A stretch of DNA of 64,000 nucleotides from Fimbriimonadales bacterium (lineage in GTDB: Bacteria; Armatimonadota; Fimbriimonadia; Fimbriimonadales; GBS-DC). The DNA lies in the NCBI GenBank assembly GCA_025998675.1, contig AP024673.1:1701221-1765220 (forward strand). The letters run 5' to 3'. Below are positions 41,899-49,463 of this stretch, in pieces (position 1 is the first letter of the stretch; every line of letters starts with the position of its first letter). The translations under genes and the position numbers were made by a program. A model generated the notes under the pieces. That model saw only the letters and a program-made list of their open reading frames with translations, was not told the origin of the DNA and did no database searches.

Positions 41899-42759
41899 TC
41901 ACTTCAGCGTCAGCTCGTCCACCTTCACGGTGGGCGCGTGGCGGAAGGCGCGGGGCGTCTTGCCGAACCGCTCGCGGAACACGCGCGAGAAGTGGCTCAG
42001 GCTCAGATATCCCACCTCCAGCGCAATCTCGGAGACCGACAGGTTCGTGCTGACCAGCAGCGTCGCCGCGCGGCGCAGGCGCAGTTCAGTCAGGTACTCC
42101 GACGGCGAGCAGCCCATCGCGACTCGGAACAGCCGCTGGCACTGGCGCGGGCTGACGCACAGCCGCTCGGAGACCTTCTGCAGCGCGTTCGGGTCGCTCA
42201 GGTGCTGCTGCAGGTACTCCAGCGCGTCGCGCAGGCGGGCGTCGTCCTGCACGGCGACCACTTCTGGCTCCGCGAAGCACAGGAACGCGACCAGCTCGCG
42301 CAGTTTGCCCTCATAAAACAGGCGCAGGCTGCCCACGGGCGGCGGCATCAGCAGCGACTCCACCACCCCATGCAGTAGCGGGTTGTCCACCAGCAGGTAG
42401 AGGGTGCGCGGGAAGGGCGCACCGTCGCGCACAAACGGCTGCAATTCTGGCAGCACGCGCGCGCTCTCGGGCGCGAGCAGACGGCGCAGATAGTCGGGCG
42501 ACAGGCGCGCCACCAGATGATGGTGCAGGTAGCGCACATCGCTGCGCAGCGTGCGCGGGCACACGAGATGCTCCGCGTCGGGCGGGCGCAGGCTCAACAC
42601 GAACTCTGCCCAGTCCGTGTCGCTTTCGAACTCCTGCGCGGCGAGCGGGTCATCCGAGTAGAATCTGCGCTCGTACACCAGCGCGTGCGCGCTCTGATAG
42701 AGTAGCCTCGCCCCTGCCGGCGCGTGCGCCTCCGCAGGCGGCGGTAGCGTCGCGTGCAT
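41899..42759 (-). CDS. AraC-family transcriptional regulator
   Basis: The 286-residue protein has a C-terminal double HTH (LRDALEYLQQHLSDPNALQKVSERLCVSPRQCQRLF, then ISEIALEVGYLSLSHFSRVFRERFGKTP). The N-terminal ~180 residues have no clear ligand-binding fold. It follows the DUF4058 gene by 4 bp in the same direction, so they are probably co-transcribed. The ATG at 42759 is the first that fits; no strong SD is visible. Confidence 0.9.
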   Translation of the reverse strand: MHATLPPPAEAHAPAGARLLYQSAHALVYERRFYSDDPLAAQEFESDTDWAEFVLSLRPPDAEHLVCPRTLRSDVRYLHHHLVARLSPDYLRRLLAPESARVLPELQPFVRDGAPFPRTLYLLVDNPLLHGVVESLLMPPPVGSLRLFYEGKLRELVAFLCFAEPEVVAVQDDARLRDALEYLQQHLSDPNALQKVSERLCVSPRQCQRLFRVAMGCSPSEYLTELRLRRAATLLVSTNLSVSEIALEVGYLSLSHFSRVFRERFGKTPRAFRHAPTVKVDELTLK

Positions 42760-42763
42760 CGCC

Positions 42764-43564
42764 CTATAGGATACCCTGTGCGTGCAAATGTTGGCGCACC
42801 CACGCGCGCGATTCGTCGCTGAGGGGCGCGGGCGGCTCCGCCGAGTAGTCGAGCAGCTCGTGATAGCGTCCCTGCAGGTAGACCGCGTCGATTGCCGCCT
42901 GCAGGTCCAGCACAACAGCAGGGTCTTCGGGCAGCAAGGGCACGCACACGCGCGGCAACCGTTCGGGCAGGTTCACAAACCAGACCTCGCCCGTGTGCAG
43001 ACCCTCGCCCGCACGGTGCAGGGCAATCAGGTAATCCCACGCAGCTCGCTCGCGCCGCAACGCCTCGCGCGGCAGGAACACGGTATGTTCGCCGTAGTGC
43101 AGCAGGTCAATCTCCAGCAGGTGCGCCGTGCTTTGCAGAAGGTCGCGCTGTTTCTGCAGGTAGCGGCGTCGCCCTTCCGCATGGAGCGTCTTATTGGCAG
43201 GACTCAGCGCCTCGATGACCGCGACGAGTGTACGCGGCTTGTTGCGCACCGAGACGATTTGCAAAAATGGCTCGGTAATCGGGTCGTGCAGTTCAATGCG
43301 CACGGGCGGGTCGGCAACGGCGGCATGGGCAGGCGTCGCCTGCGAGGCTTCGGCGCGCGTGCGCGCAACCAGCACATCGGGCACATACTGCTGGTACGCC
43401 TCGCCTGTCTCCAGGTAGATACGCTCCTCCACCAGCGCGATATAGCCTTCGGGCAGGCGCTGATTCAGCTGCTGATGCATCGCGCTGATCAGCAGATGAT
43501 GCACCCCACCCCACAGTGCAGGGTCTTCCAGATACGGGTTCATGCCCGGAAACGGATTGCCCAT
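42764..43564 (-). CDS. DUF4058 protein
   Basis: The 266-residue protein starts with the hallmark PFPGMNPYLEDPALWGGVHHLLI and contains YVPDVLVARTRAE, RTLVAVIEALSPANKTLHAEGRRRYLQKQRDLL. The E-A-L-SPxNK segment resembles a PD-(D/E)XK nuclease core. Function unknown; common in cyanobacteria, Chloroflexi and similar groups. A TATAAT box lies 19 nt upstream of the ATG at 43564 with GGGTGAG between. Confidence 0.88.
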   Translation of the reverse strand: MGNPFPGMNPYLEDPALWGGVHHLLISAMHQQLNQRLPEGYIALVEERIYLETGEAYQQYVPDVLVARTRAEASQATPAHAAVADPPVRIELHDPITEPFLQIVSVRNKPRTLVAVIEALSPANKTLHAEGRRRYLQKQRDLLQSTAHLLEIDLLHYGEHTVFLPREALRRERAAWDYLIALHRAGEGLHTGEVWFVNLPERLPRVCVPLLPEDPAVVLDLQAAIDAVYLQGRYHELLDYSAEPPAPLSDESRAWVRQHLHAQGIL

Positions 43565-43583
43565 CGCGCGCTCACCCGGAGCG

Positions 43584-43589
43584 ATTATA
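43584..43589 (-). promoter_or_regulatory. TATAAT -10 box of the DUF4058-AraC pair
   Basis: TATAAT on the minus strand lies 19 nt before the DUF4058 ATG. Confidence 0.5.
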
Positions 43590-43622
43590 CCTGTCAGGGT
43601 CTCCTGTGCGGATGCGCGCGCC

Positions 43623-45212
43623 TCAGTTGTGCAGCAGGTCGCGGCTGGTCGCCAGCACCTGCATGTCGGCGTCGGCAATCTGTTCGGGCGGGTGCGACAG
43701 CATCATAAAGCGCGCCTGCTTGCCCGGCGCGAGGCTGCCAATCGAGTCGTCGTTTGTGACATACGCCGCGCCGACGGTGAACATCTGCAGAGCGGCGAGC
43801 GGGTCTAACGCCTCTTCGGGGTTGAGGCATGTCCCATCGCGGCTGGTGCGCGTCACGGCGGCGCGCCAGCCCAGAATCGGCTCGCCCGGCACGACGGGCT
43901 GGTCGGAGCTGAAGCCCTGCGCGACGCCCGCCTGCAGCCAGCTGCGGAACGGCATCAGCGACACGGCGCGCGCGCCCAGCCCCTTCAGGTACGCCCCCGT
44001 GAGCCACCACAGGAACTCTGGCTGCGGCACAACCGCCACGCCCAGCGCCTGCATTTCTGCGAGCAGGTCGTCCGCCATCAGCATCGCATGCTCGATTCGG
44101 TGGCGATGGTGCGGACGCGGGTACGCCTCCAGCGCGCGGCGGTAGCCCTGCAGCACAATCTCAATCGCGCGGTCGCCAATCGCATGCACGGCGCACTGCC
44201 AGCCCGCGCGATGGACGGTCATAATGCGCTCCATCAAATCTTCGGGTTCGTACATCAGCACGCCTGTGGTGGGCGTGTCGGCGTAGGGTTCGCGCAGGGC
44301 GGCGGTGCGCGTGGTGAACGCGCCGTCGGCGAAGAGCTTGACCGCGCCCCAGCGCAGGTCGGGATGCGGGCTGGCGGGTTGCGGGCTGAACCCCGTCGCC
44401 TCGCCTGCCTGCTCGCTGTGGTCCAGCCAGCCCGCGCGTTTGGCGGCGCCGAACAGGGGCATCAGCGTCATGCGCACGGGCGCGCCTTCCGCCAGCGCCT
44501 GCGCGTAGGCGGCGGTTTCCGCCTCCAGATCGTGCCAGCCTGTGGAGGCGTCGCTGGCGGCGAGTATCCCCCGCCGCGCGAGGTCGTCGCACGCGCGATG
44601 CACCGCCTGCACCAGCTCCGCCTGCGTCGGTTTGGGGATGTGGCGCGAGACGAGGCTCGCCGCGCTCTCCAGCAAAATGCCCGTCGGCTCGCCGCGCTCG
44701 TCGCGCACAATCACGCCGTCTGAGGGGTCGGGCGTGTCGCGCGTCATGCCCGCAATTTGCAGCGCGCGCGTGTTCGCCGCCGCGCCATGCTTGCTCACAT
44801 GATTCAGGTAAATTGGGCGGTCGGCGCACACGGCGTCCAAGTCGTGGCGCGTCAGGTGCTTGCCGTCGGGCAGCAGGTTCTGGTCGTAGGCGCGTCCCAG
44901 AATCCATGGCGCGTCGGGATGGGAGTCCATCCAGTCGCGCAGGCGTTGCTGAATCTCGGCGACGCTTGTGCAGCCGCGCAAATCCGCCTTGCCGAGATCG
45001 ATCCCCAGCGGCAGGATGTGCATATGGCAGTCGTTGAAGGCGGGCGTGATGGCTTTGCCGTCGACGGCGATTCGCTTCGCGTCGGGGTAGCGCGCGGCGA
45101 GGTCGTTTTTCGAGCCCACCGCCACGATGCGCCCCTCGTGAACCACCATCGCCCCTGCCAGCGGCATTTCGTCCCAGAAGGTGTAAATCGGCGCGCCGTA
45201 AATCAGGTGCAT
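43623..45212 (-). CDS. Amidohydrolase, YtcJ-like
   Basis: The 529-residue metal-dependent hydrolase has the N-terminal composite domain (GAMVVHEGRIVAVGSKNDL), the metal motif NDCHMHILPLG, GWQCAVHAIGDRAIEIVL, HRIEHAMLM and the late FSSDQPV and SIGSLAPGKQARFMML. No signal peptide, so cytoplasmic. Substrate unknown. It follows the DUF4838 gene by 46 bp in the same direction. Confidence 0.88.
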   Translation of the reverse strand: MHLIYGAPIYTFWDEMPLAGAMVVHEGRIVAVGSKNDLAARYPDAKRIAVDGKAITPAFNDCHMHILPLGIDLGKADLRGCTSVAEIQQRLRDWMDSHPDAPWILGRAYDQNLLPDGKHLTRHDLDAVCADRPIYLNHVSKHGAAANTRALQIAGMTRDTPDPSDGVIVRDERGEPTGILLESAASLVSRHIPKPTQAELVQAVHRACDDLARRGILAASDASTGWHDLEAETAAYAQALAEGAPVRMTLMPLFGAAKRAGWLDHSEQAGEATGFSPQPASPHPDLRWGAVKLFADGAFTTRTAALREPYADTPTTGVLMYEPEDLMERIMTVHRAGWQCAVHAIGDRAIEIVLQGYRRALEAYPRPHHRHRIEHAMLMADDLLAEMQALGVAVVPQPEFLWWLTGAYLKGLGARAVSLMPFRSWLQAGVAQGFSSDQPVVPGEPILGWRAAVTRTSRDGTCLNPEEALDPLAALQMFTVGAAYVTNDDSIGSLAPGKQARFMMLSHPPEQIADADMQVLATSRDLLHN

Positions 45213-45258
45213 AGGCGCGTGATTCGCGCATGTGCAGGAGAATCCTGCCGACTGCCGC

Positions 45259-46992
45259 CTATCGCTGCAGCACCCGGTTCACAAACTGCTCAGGAGTCAA
45301 GCCCCCTTCATTCACATGGGTGATGGGTTGCCAGCCGCTGGGACCGGGGGCAGTGGCGCGTTCGAGCCAGCGTTCGGCGAGGGTCTTTTTGTCCGCGAGC
45401 GGCTGCCAGGGCATGTTCGCCTCGCGCGCCTGCGCCTCCAATCGCTCCCAGTTCACCAGCCACGCATACCAGGGCGACAGTCGCTCCATCTGCACCCGCC
45501 AGCGCAGGTCGGGATTGCTCTGCACGGCGCGTTCGGCGCGTTCCCATAGCGTCTCCGCCTGCCGCAACACAGGGTAGCGCAGGTAAGGCGCCTCGGCGGG
45601 GTTGGTGAAGCAGGTCATTTTGAAGTCGCGCGCCGCGTTCGCCATCAGGCGCAGGTACTGCCCCACAAAGCGCGCCGCCGCGCCGAAATAGCCTCGCAAA
45701 AACTCGTCAATCAGCCGCGCATCGTCCTGATAGGGGTTCCACAGCAGCTGCGCCAGCAGCCACGCCTTCAACGCCGCCATCTCGCCCCCGTGCGACTGGT
45801 ACGCGCCCTGTTCGAACACCCCGCGCACATGGTGTTTATGGAAAAAGCGCAGGTTCGCCCCCAGCACGAAGTAGTTCGGATGGGGCAGCAGGTAGTGCGA
45901 GAAGTTCGTCGTGTAGTCCCACACATAGAGCCGCTGGCAGCGTTCGCTCCAGCCGCGGATATCGTCGGCGAAGCCCGCGTTGTCGGGGCGTTCCAGCGGT
46001 TGCGCGAAGCTACACTCTATCGAACAGAGTCGCACAATCACATTCGGGCGCGGGCGCAGGGCGCGCGTCGGCTTGCGCGTGTACCAGTACGCCAGGGTGT
46101 CGAAGGCGACATGGGGGAACTCGCGCTCCAGCCGCTCGGCGATGAGGTTCACCGTCTCCAGAATGGGCGCGACCGCGCTGCCCTCGCGCTCCTCGACGGC
46201 GCGGCAGCGGTCGCACTGGCACGCGCCTGTCCAGTCCTCCTGTGAGATGGAGATAATCTGCGCCTGCGGGTTCTCGCGCAGAATCTGGCGCACGCGCTCG
46301 ATGAGAAACGCCCGCAGTTCGGGGTTCGTCCAGCACAGTTGCGCCTTCTCCCAGCGGCGTTTGCCGTCGATGAGACTGTACCAGTCAGGGTGCGCCTCGA
46401 AGTGCGTCTGCGGCGGAACCAGCCAGAACGAGGTATGCACGAAACCGACATACTCGATTTTGCCCCCGTGGCGGCTGCCGAGGGCGGGGCGGTGTCCGTT
46501 GGAGTAGTGGCGCGCCGCCCAGTCGCCGTCGAAGGCGTGGTACCAGAACGGCTCGCGGTATTCAAACGCGGGCTGCTCACGCTGGCTCTGCGCGGGGATG
46601 CTGAGGTCGCGCCGCTGGGGAACCTGCATCGCCCATGGCGTCCACCAGCGCACGCCCAGCCCGTGCAGGAATCGGTACACAGCGTAGAGCGTCCCGCGCG
46701 GGCGACCGCCCGTTAGCAGGAGGTGGTTCTCTTTGCACTCGATAATCGCCTCTTCCCCGCCCAGACGGTTCGGGTTCAGGTCCGGGCGCAGGCGTTCGGT
46801 GAGCGCGCCGTGCCCAATCACAATCGCGCGTTCGGGCATCGCGTCCGCTTCACGCACTTCGAAGGGCGCGCCTGTGATTTGCGTGAGGCGCTGGCGCAGT
46901 TCTTCGGCGGCGTACCGTTCCGTTTCAGTCGCCCCGCGCGACACGACGAGGGGCGCCAACGGCTTGCCCCGACGGCTCAGGTGAAAACGCAT
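45259..46992 (-). CDS. DUF4838 glycoside-hydrolase-like protein
   Basis: The 577-residue protein has an N-terminal alpha-glucuronidase-like domain (YAAEELRQRLTQITGAPFEVRE, TLYAVYRFLHGLGVRWWTP) and a DUF4838 body (ISISQEDWTGACQCDRCRAVEEREG, VWDYTTNFSHYLLPHPN, GVFEQGAYQSHGGEMAALKAW). CxxC (CQCDRC) is typical. DUF4838 proteins resemble GH67/GH115-type TIM barrels; the substrate is unknown. No signal peptide is visible. The ATG at 46992 is chosen because homology begins there; the frame stays open upstream but runs through a hairpin repeat. Confidence 0.82.
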   Translation of the reverse strand: MRFHLSRRGKPLAPLVVSRGATETERYAAEELRQRLTQITGAPFEVREADAMPERAIVIGHGALTERLRPDLNPNRLGGEEAIIECKENHLLLTGGRPRGTLYAVYRFLHGLGVRWWTPWAMQVPQRRDLSIPAQSQREQPAFEYREPFWYHAFDGDWAARHYSNGHRPALGSRHGGKIEYVGFVHTSFWLVPPQTHFEAHPDWYSLIDGKRRWEKAQLCWTNPELRAFLIERVRQILRENPQAQIISISQEDWTGACQCDRCRAVEEREGSAVAPILETVNLIAERLEREFPHVAFDTLAYWYTRKPTRALRPRPNVIVRLCSIECSFAQPLERPDNAGFADDIRGWSERCQRLYVWDYTTNFSHYLLPHPNYFVLGANLRFFHKHHVRGVFEQGAYQSHGGEMAALKAWLLAQLLWNPYQDDARLIDEFLRGYFGAAARFVGQYLRLMANAARDFKMTCFTNPAEAPYLRYPVLRQAETLWERAERAVQSNPDLRWRVQMERLSPWYAWLVNWERLEAQAREANMPWQPLADKKTLAERWLERATAPGPSGWQPITHVNEGGLTPEQFVNRVLQR

Positions 46993-47039
46993 AGCAAGAG
47001 GATGGTTCGCGGGCGCGGCAGAGATTCCTATAAAGTGCT

Positions 47040-47055
47040 GTTGCAGAAAGTTTCC
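47040..47055 (-). promoter_or_regulatory. Shared motif GGAAACTTTCTGCAAC upstream of the DUF4838 gene
   Basis: Read on the minus strand it matches 15 of 16 bases of the motif at 29235-29250 and lies 47 nt before the ATG, almost the same distance as there (50 nt). Confidence 0.45.
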
Positions 47056-47087
47056 CGCACTCTCTCCGTCCACACTGCGCCTAATTG

Positions 47088-47139
47088 GGAGTGCTGAAGC
47101 GGGAGCTTTAGCGTCGCGGAAGCTCCGCTTCCGCACTCC
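47088..47139. repeat. Three-way-junction hairpin repeat, copy 2
   Basis: The same GGAGTGC / GCACTCC outer stem and two inner hairpins as at 29156-29208, in inverted genomic orientation but in the same orientation relative to the downstream gene. It lies about 32 bp upstream of the shared motif. Confidence 0.85.
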
Positions 47140-47210
47140 ATAAAACGGCGATTCGCACACATGCCGCTATTCTAACGCGAAGACACTTAGCAGATGCGTC
47201 CCGTTCGTGG

Positions 47211-47216
47211 TACAAT
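47211..47216 (+). promoter_or_regulatory. TACAAT -10 box for leaderless DedA-family gene
   Basis: TACAAT ends 9 nt before the ATG at 47226 and directly abuts an in-frame TTG at 47217; no SD is present. Confidence 0.6.
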
Positions 47217-47225
47217 TTGGCGGAT

Positions 47226-47843
47226 ATGCACGCGCTAAAGGAATGGGCGTTCGGGCTGATTCAGCAGTATGGGATGGCGGGGCTGTTTGGGGTGGCGTTT
47301 ATCGAGTCGTCGTTTTTCCCCGTGCCGCCCGATGTGCTGGTGATTGCGCTGCTGCTGGCGCCCGACGCGCCGTCGCCGTTCTGGGTAGCGACGGTCTGCA
47401 CGATTGGGAGCGTGCTGGGCGCGGGGCTGGGCTGGGTCATCGGCGCGTATGGGGGCTACCCGCTGCTGCGGCGAATGTTCAAGGCGGACAAGATTGAGGC
47501 GGTCGAGCGGCTCTACACGCGCTACGGCGTCTATACGATTTTCATCGCCGCGTTCACGCCCATTCCGTACAAGGTGTTCACGGTCGCCAGCGGGGTGTTC
47601 CGCTACAATATGCTGACGATGATGGGGGTCAGCGTGGTGGGGCGCGGCGCGCGCTTTTTCGCCGTGGCGTATCTGGTGCACTGGTTCGGCGACGCGGTGG
47701 TCAAGCAGTTCGACCGCGCGCTGCTGGTGGGCACCGCGCTGTTTCTGGTGGGGGCGGGCGTCTACATCTATTACCGCACGCGCTACAGCAAGGTGAAGCG
47801 CCTTGCGCGGCAGATGGTTCAGAACGAATCGACGGGCGAGTAG
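47226..47843 (+). CDS. DedA/VTT-family membrane protein
   Basis: The 205-residue integral membrane protein has the VTT-domain pattern: FGVAFIESSFFPVPPDVLVIALLLA, GSVLGAGLGWVIGAYGGYPLL, FTPIPYKVFTVASGVFRYN, and GRGARFFAVAYLVHWFGD. These proteins act as lipid scramblase-like or transport proteins; the YqaA branch is likely because of its short, single-domain form. The 3' end overlaps the convergent GNAT gene by 25 bp. Confidence 0.88.
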   Translation: MHALKEWAFGLIQQYGMAGLFGVAFIESSFFPVPPDVLVIALLLAPDAPSPFWVATVCTIGSVLGAGLGWVIGAYGGYPLLRRMFKADKIEAVERLYTRYGVYTIFIAAFTPIPYKVFTVASGVFRYNMLTMMGVSVVGRGARFFAVAYLVHWFGDAVVKQFDRALLVGTALFLVGAGVYIYYRTRYSKVKRLARQMVQNESTGE

Positions 47844-48901
47844 CAGGCGGGGCGCAGCGGGTAGCGGGCGCGCCATTCGGCGGGCAGGTTGACCTGCGGC
47901 GGTTCGGGTAGCCCCAGCAGCAACGCGAGCGCGCCTGCCTGCCCTGCCCGCGCAAGACCCTCAGGCGCAGGCGCGTTCAGCGACTCCAGCGCATCGTAGA
48001 GGGTCTGCCAGCAACACACGCGCGCCATCGCGCTGCCCTGACCGACCCACCGCACATCGGGCAACAGTGGGCGCGCCCAGCGTTCGATGTCCGATTCGGG
48101 CAGGAAAATCTCCAGCCGCGCGCCCGCCATGTGCGCCGTCTGGCTGGCGAACCCGATCAGCATGCGCACGGCTTCGTCGTCGCGGGGGTCTGCGCCCAGT
48201 TCCGCCAGACTGACGCTCTCGACGCAGGGGTTGCCCTGCGCGTCCCTGCCGTGATGGGTCTCCAGCGCGAGGTAGCCGCGCAGGTTGCCTGCGGGGTCTT
48301 CCGCGAGGTAGAACTTCGCCCGCCAGTTGGGGTCGTCCCAGCGCGTCCACACGCGCCAGTAGGCGTCGTCGCGCGCGACGCACAGCGCGTGGTCGGCGTA
48401 GAAGGCGTCGTACCAGCGTTGCACGCGCGCCAGGTCGTCGGGCGCCGCGACGCGAAACCGCCAGCCGTTCAGGTCTACGGGCGCGGGAGTCGCCTGATAG
48501 AGGGGCAGCGGCAGCCGTTCCCAGCCCAACCGCGCGTAGAACTCGTGGATGCCTGTGAACAGCAGCCCGAAAGCGAAATCTTCGGCGTCCATCACCGCGT
48601 GCAGGTCGCGCAACAGTTGCGAGGCGAAGCCGTGTCCCCGATATTCGGGCAGGGTCGCGACATTGGCAATCCCCGCCATCCAGAGCGTCGCGCCGTTGGG
48701 CAATCGCACGGGGCGGCGCACCACCTGCATCGCCGCCACGATGCGCCCCTCCACGAGGCATACGCGCGTGTAATCGGGCTTCCAGAGCGAGTCGCGAAAG
48801 TACCGCTCGAAGTAGTCGTGTCCGGGCGAAAACACGCGCGCCCACACCTCGAGGCACGCTGCCTGCTCTTCGGGGCGCAGGGCGCGGAACTGGGGCGCCA
48901 T
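47819..48901 (-). CDS. GNAT-family N-acetyltransferase, Eis-like
   Basis: The 360-residue protein has an N-terminal GNAT domain (FRALRPEEQAACLEVWARVFSPG; IVAAMQVVRRPVRLPNG; ANVATLPEYRGHGFASQLLRDL, the acetyl-CoA loop) and a second GNAT-like and SCP-like region toward the C-terminus. Eis-type enzymes acetylate amines such as aminoglycosides or lysines; the substrate here is unknown. The ATG overlaps the stop of the zinc-ribbon gene (TGATG), so translation is probably coupled. Confidence 0.85.
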   Translation of the reverse strand: MAPQFRALRPEEQAACLEVWARVFSPGHDYFERYFRDSLWKPDYTRVCLVEGRIVAAMQVVRRPVRLPNGATLWMAGIANVATLPEYRGHGFASQLLRDLHAVMDAEDFAFGLLFTGIHEFYARLGWERLPLPLYQATPAPVDLNGWRFRVAAPDDLARVQRWYDAFYADHALCVARDDAYWRVWTRWDDPNWRAKFYLAEDPAGNLRGYLALETHHGRDAQGNPCVESVSLAELGADPRDDEAVRMLIGFASQTAHMAGARLEIFLPESDIERWARPLLPDVRWVGQGSAMARVCCWQTLYDALESLNAPAPEGLARAGQAGALALLLGLPEPPQVNLPAEWRARYPLRPACYSPVDSF

Positions 48902-49188
48902 CACTCTTCAGGCTCTTCGTCGAGGTCGGCGTCGAACAGGTCGTCGTCGCCCACCAGTCGCTTGCGGTCGCGCTTCTCCAGCTCTTCGAGGCTCACCTCG
49001 CCCTCCACGAAGGCGGTGTCCTCATCGCGCACCAGCGGCTTGTCCTCCTCATCCTCATCCAGAGTGGGGGGCAGCCAGTGCTGGGGGTTCACCTTGCGAC
49101 AAGCGTCGCAGACAAAACGGATATTCACCGTGCTGTACCAGGACGGCACCTTGTCCAGGGGTTTGCCGCACTCGGCGCATGTAATCAT
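48901..49188 (-). CDS. Small zinc-ribbon protein with acidic tail
   Basis: The 95-residue protein starts MITCAECGKPLDKVPSWYST and then VCDACRK, giving two CxxC pairs (C4/C7 and C29/C32). The C-terminal ~60 residues are very acidic (DEDEEDKPLVRDED ... DLDEEPEE). The ATG is coupled to the upstream membrane gene by an ATGA overlap and also has AGGAGG upstream. A metal-binding, protein- or nucleic-acid-contacting adaptor is plausible; family unknown. Confidence 0.78.
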   Translation of the reverse strand: MITCAECGKPLDKVPSWYSTVNIRFVCDACRKVNPQHWLPPTLDEDEEDKPLVRDEDTAFVEGEVSLEELEKRDRKRLVGDDDLFDADLDEEPEE

Positions 49189-49442
49189 TGTGTGGTCGCC
49201 TCCTGTTGACTGGGTTTGGTCTGTTTGGCTTTCAGCGCCTCCTGTTCGCGCAGGTACTGTTTGTGCGACAGGATCCCGTTGATGAGCATAATCACTGCGG
49301 CGACGAGATAGAGCCACGCGAGGCGCGGGTCTACATCCTGCCCCGGATCGGCAATCGCTTCGTTGCCGCGCGCGAAGCCAACGATGCTAATTGCGAACAA
49401 GATGAACGCAATCCAGAAGTCAGTTTTTTTCCACCAGCCCAT
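49185..49442 (-). CDS. Small two-helix membrane protein
   Basis: The 85-residue protein has two hydrophobic segments (FWIAFILFAISIVGFARG and LAWLYLVAAVIMLINGIL) and a charged C-terminal tail (KQYLREQEALKAKQTKP). First gene of an operon with the zinc-ribbon and GNAT genes. The ATG at 49442 is 9 nt from a TATAAT box with no SD (leaderless). No known family. Confidence 0.75.
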   Translation of the reverse strand: MGWWKKTDFWIAFILFAISIVGFARGNEAIADPGQDVDPRLAWLYLVAAVIMLINGILSHKQYLREQEALKAKQTKPSQQEATTQ

Positions 49443-49450
49443 GCGGGGGG

Positions 49451-49457
49451 TATTATA
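49451..49457. promoter_or_regulatory. Shared overlapping -10 boxes of a divergent leaderless gene pair
   Basis: The 7-bp stretch TATTATA contains TATTAT on the plus strand (49451-49456, 7 nt before GTG 49464) and TATAAT on the minus strand (plus 49452-49457, 9 nt before ATG 49442). The two start codons are only 21 bp apart. Confidence 0.65.
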
Positions 49458-49463
49458 CCATGC

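Noticed and set aside
46993-47160. In-frame upstream extension of the DUF4838 gene
   Set aside because: It passes through the hairpin repeat and adds residues unlike the family N-terminus.
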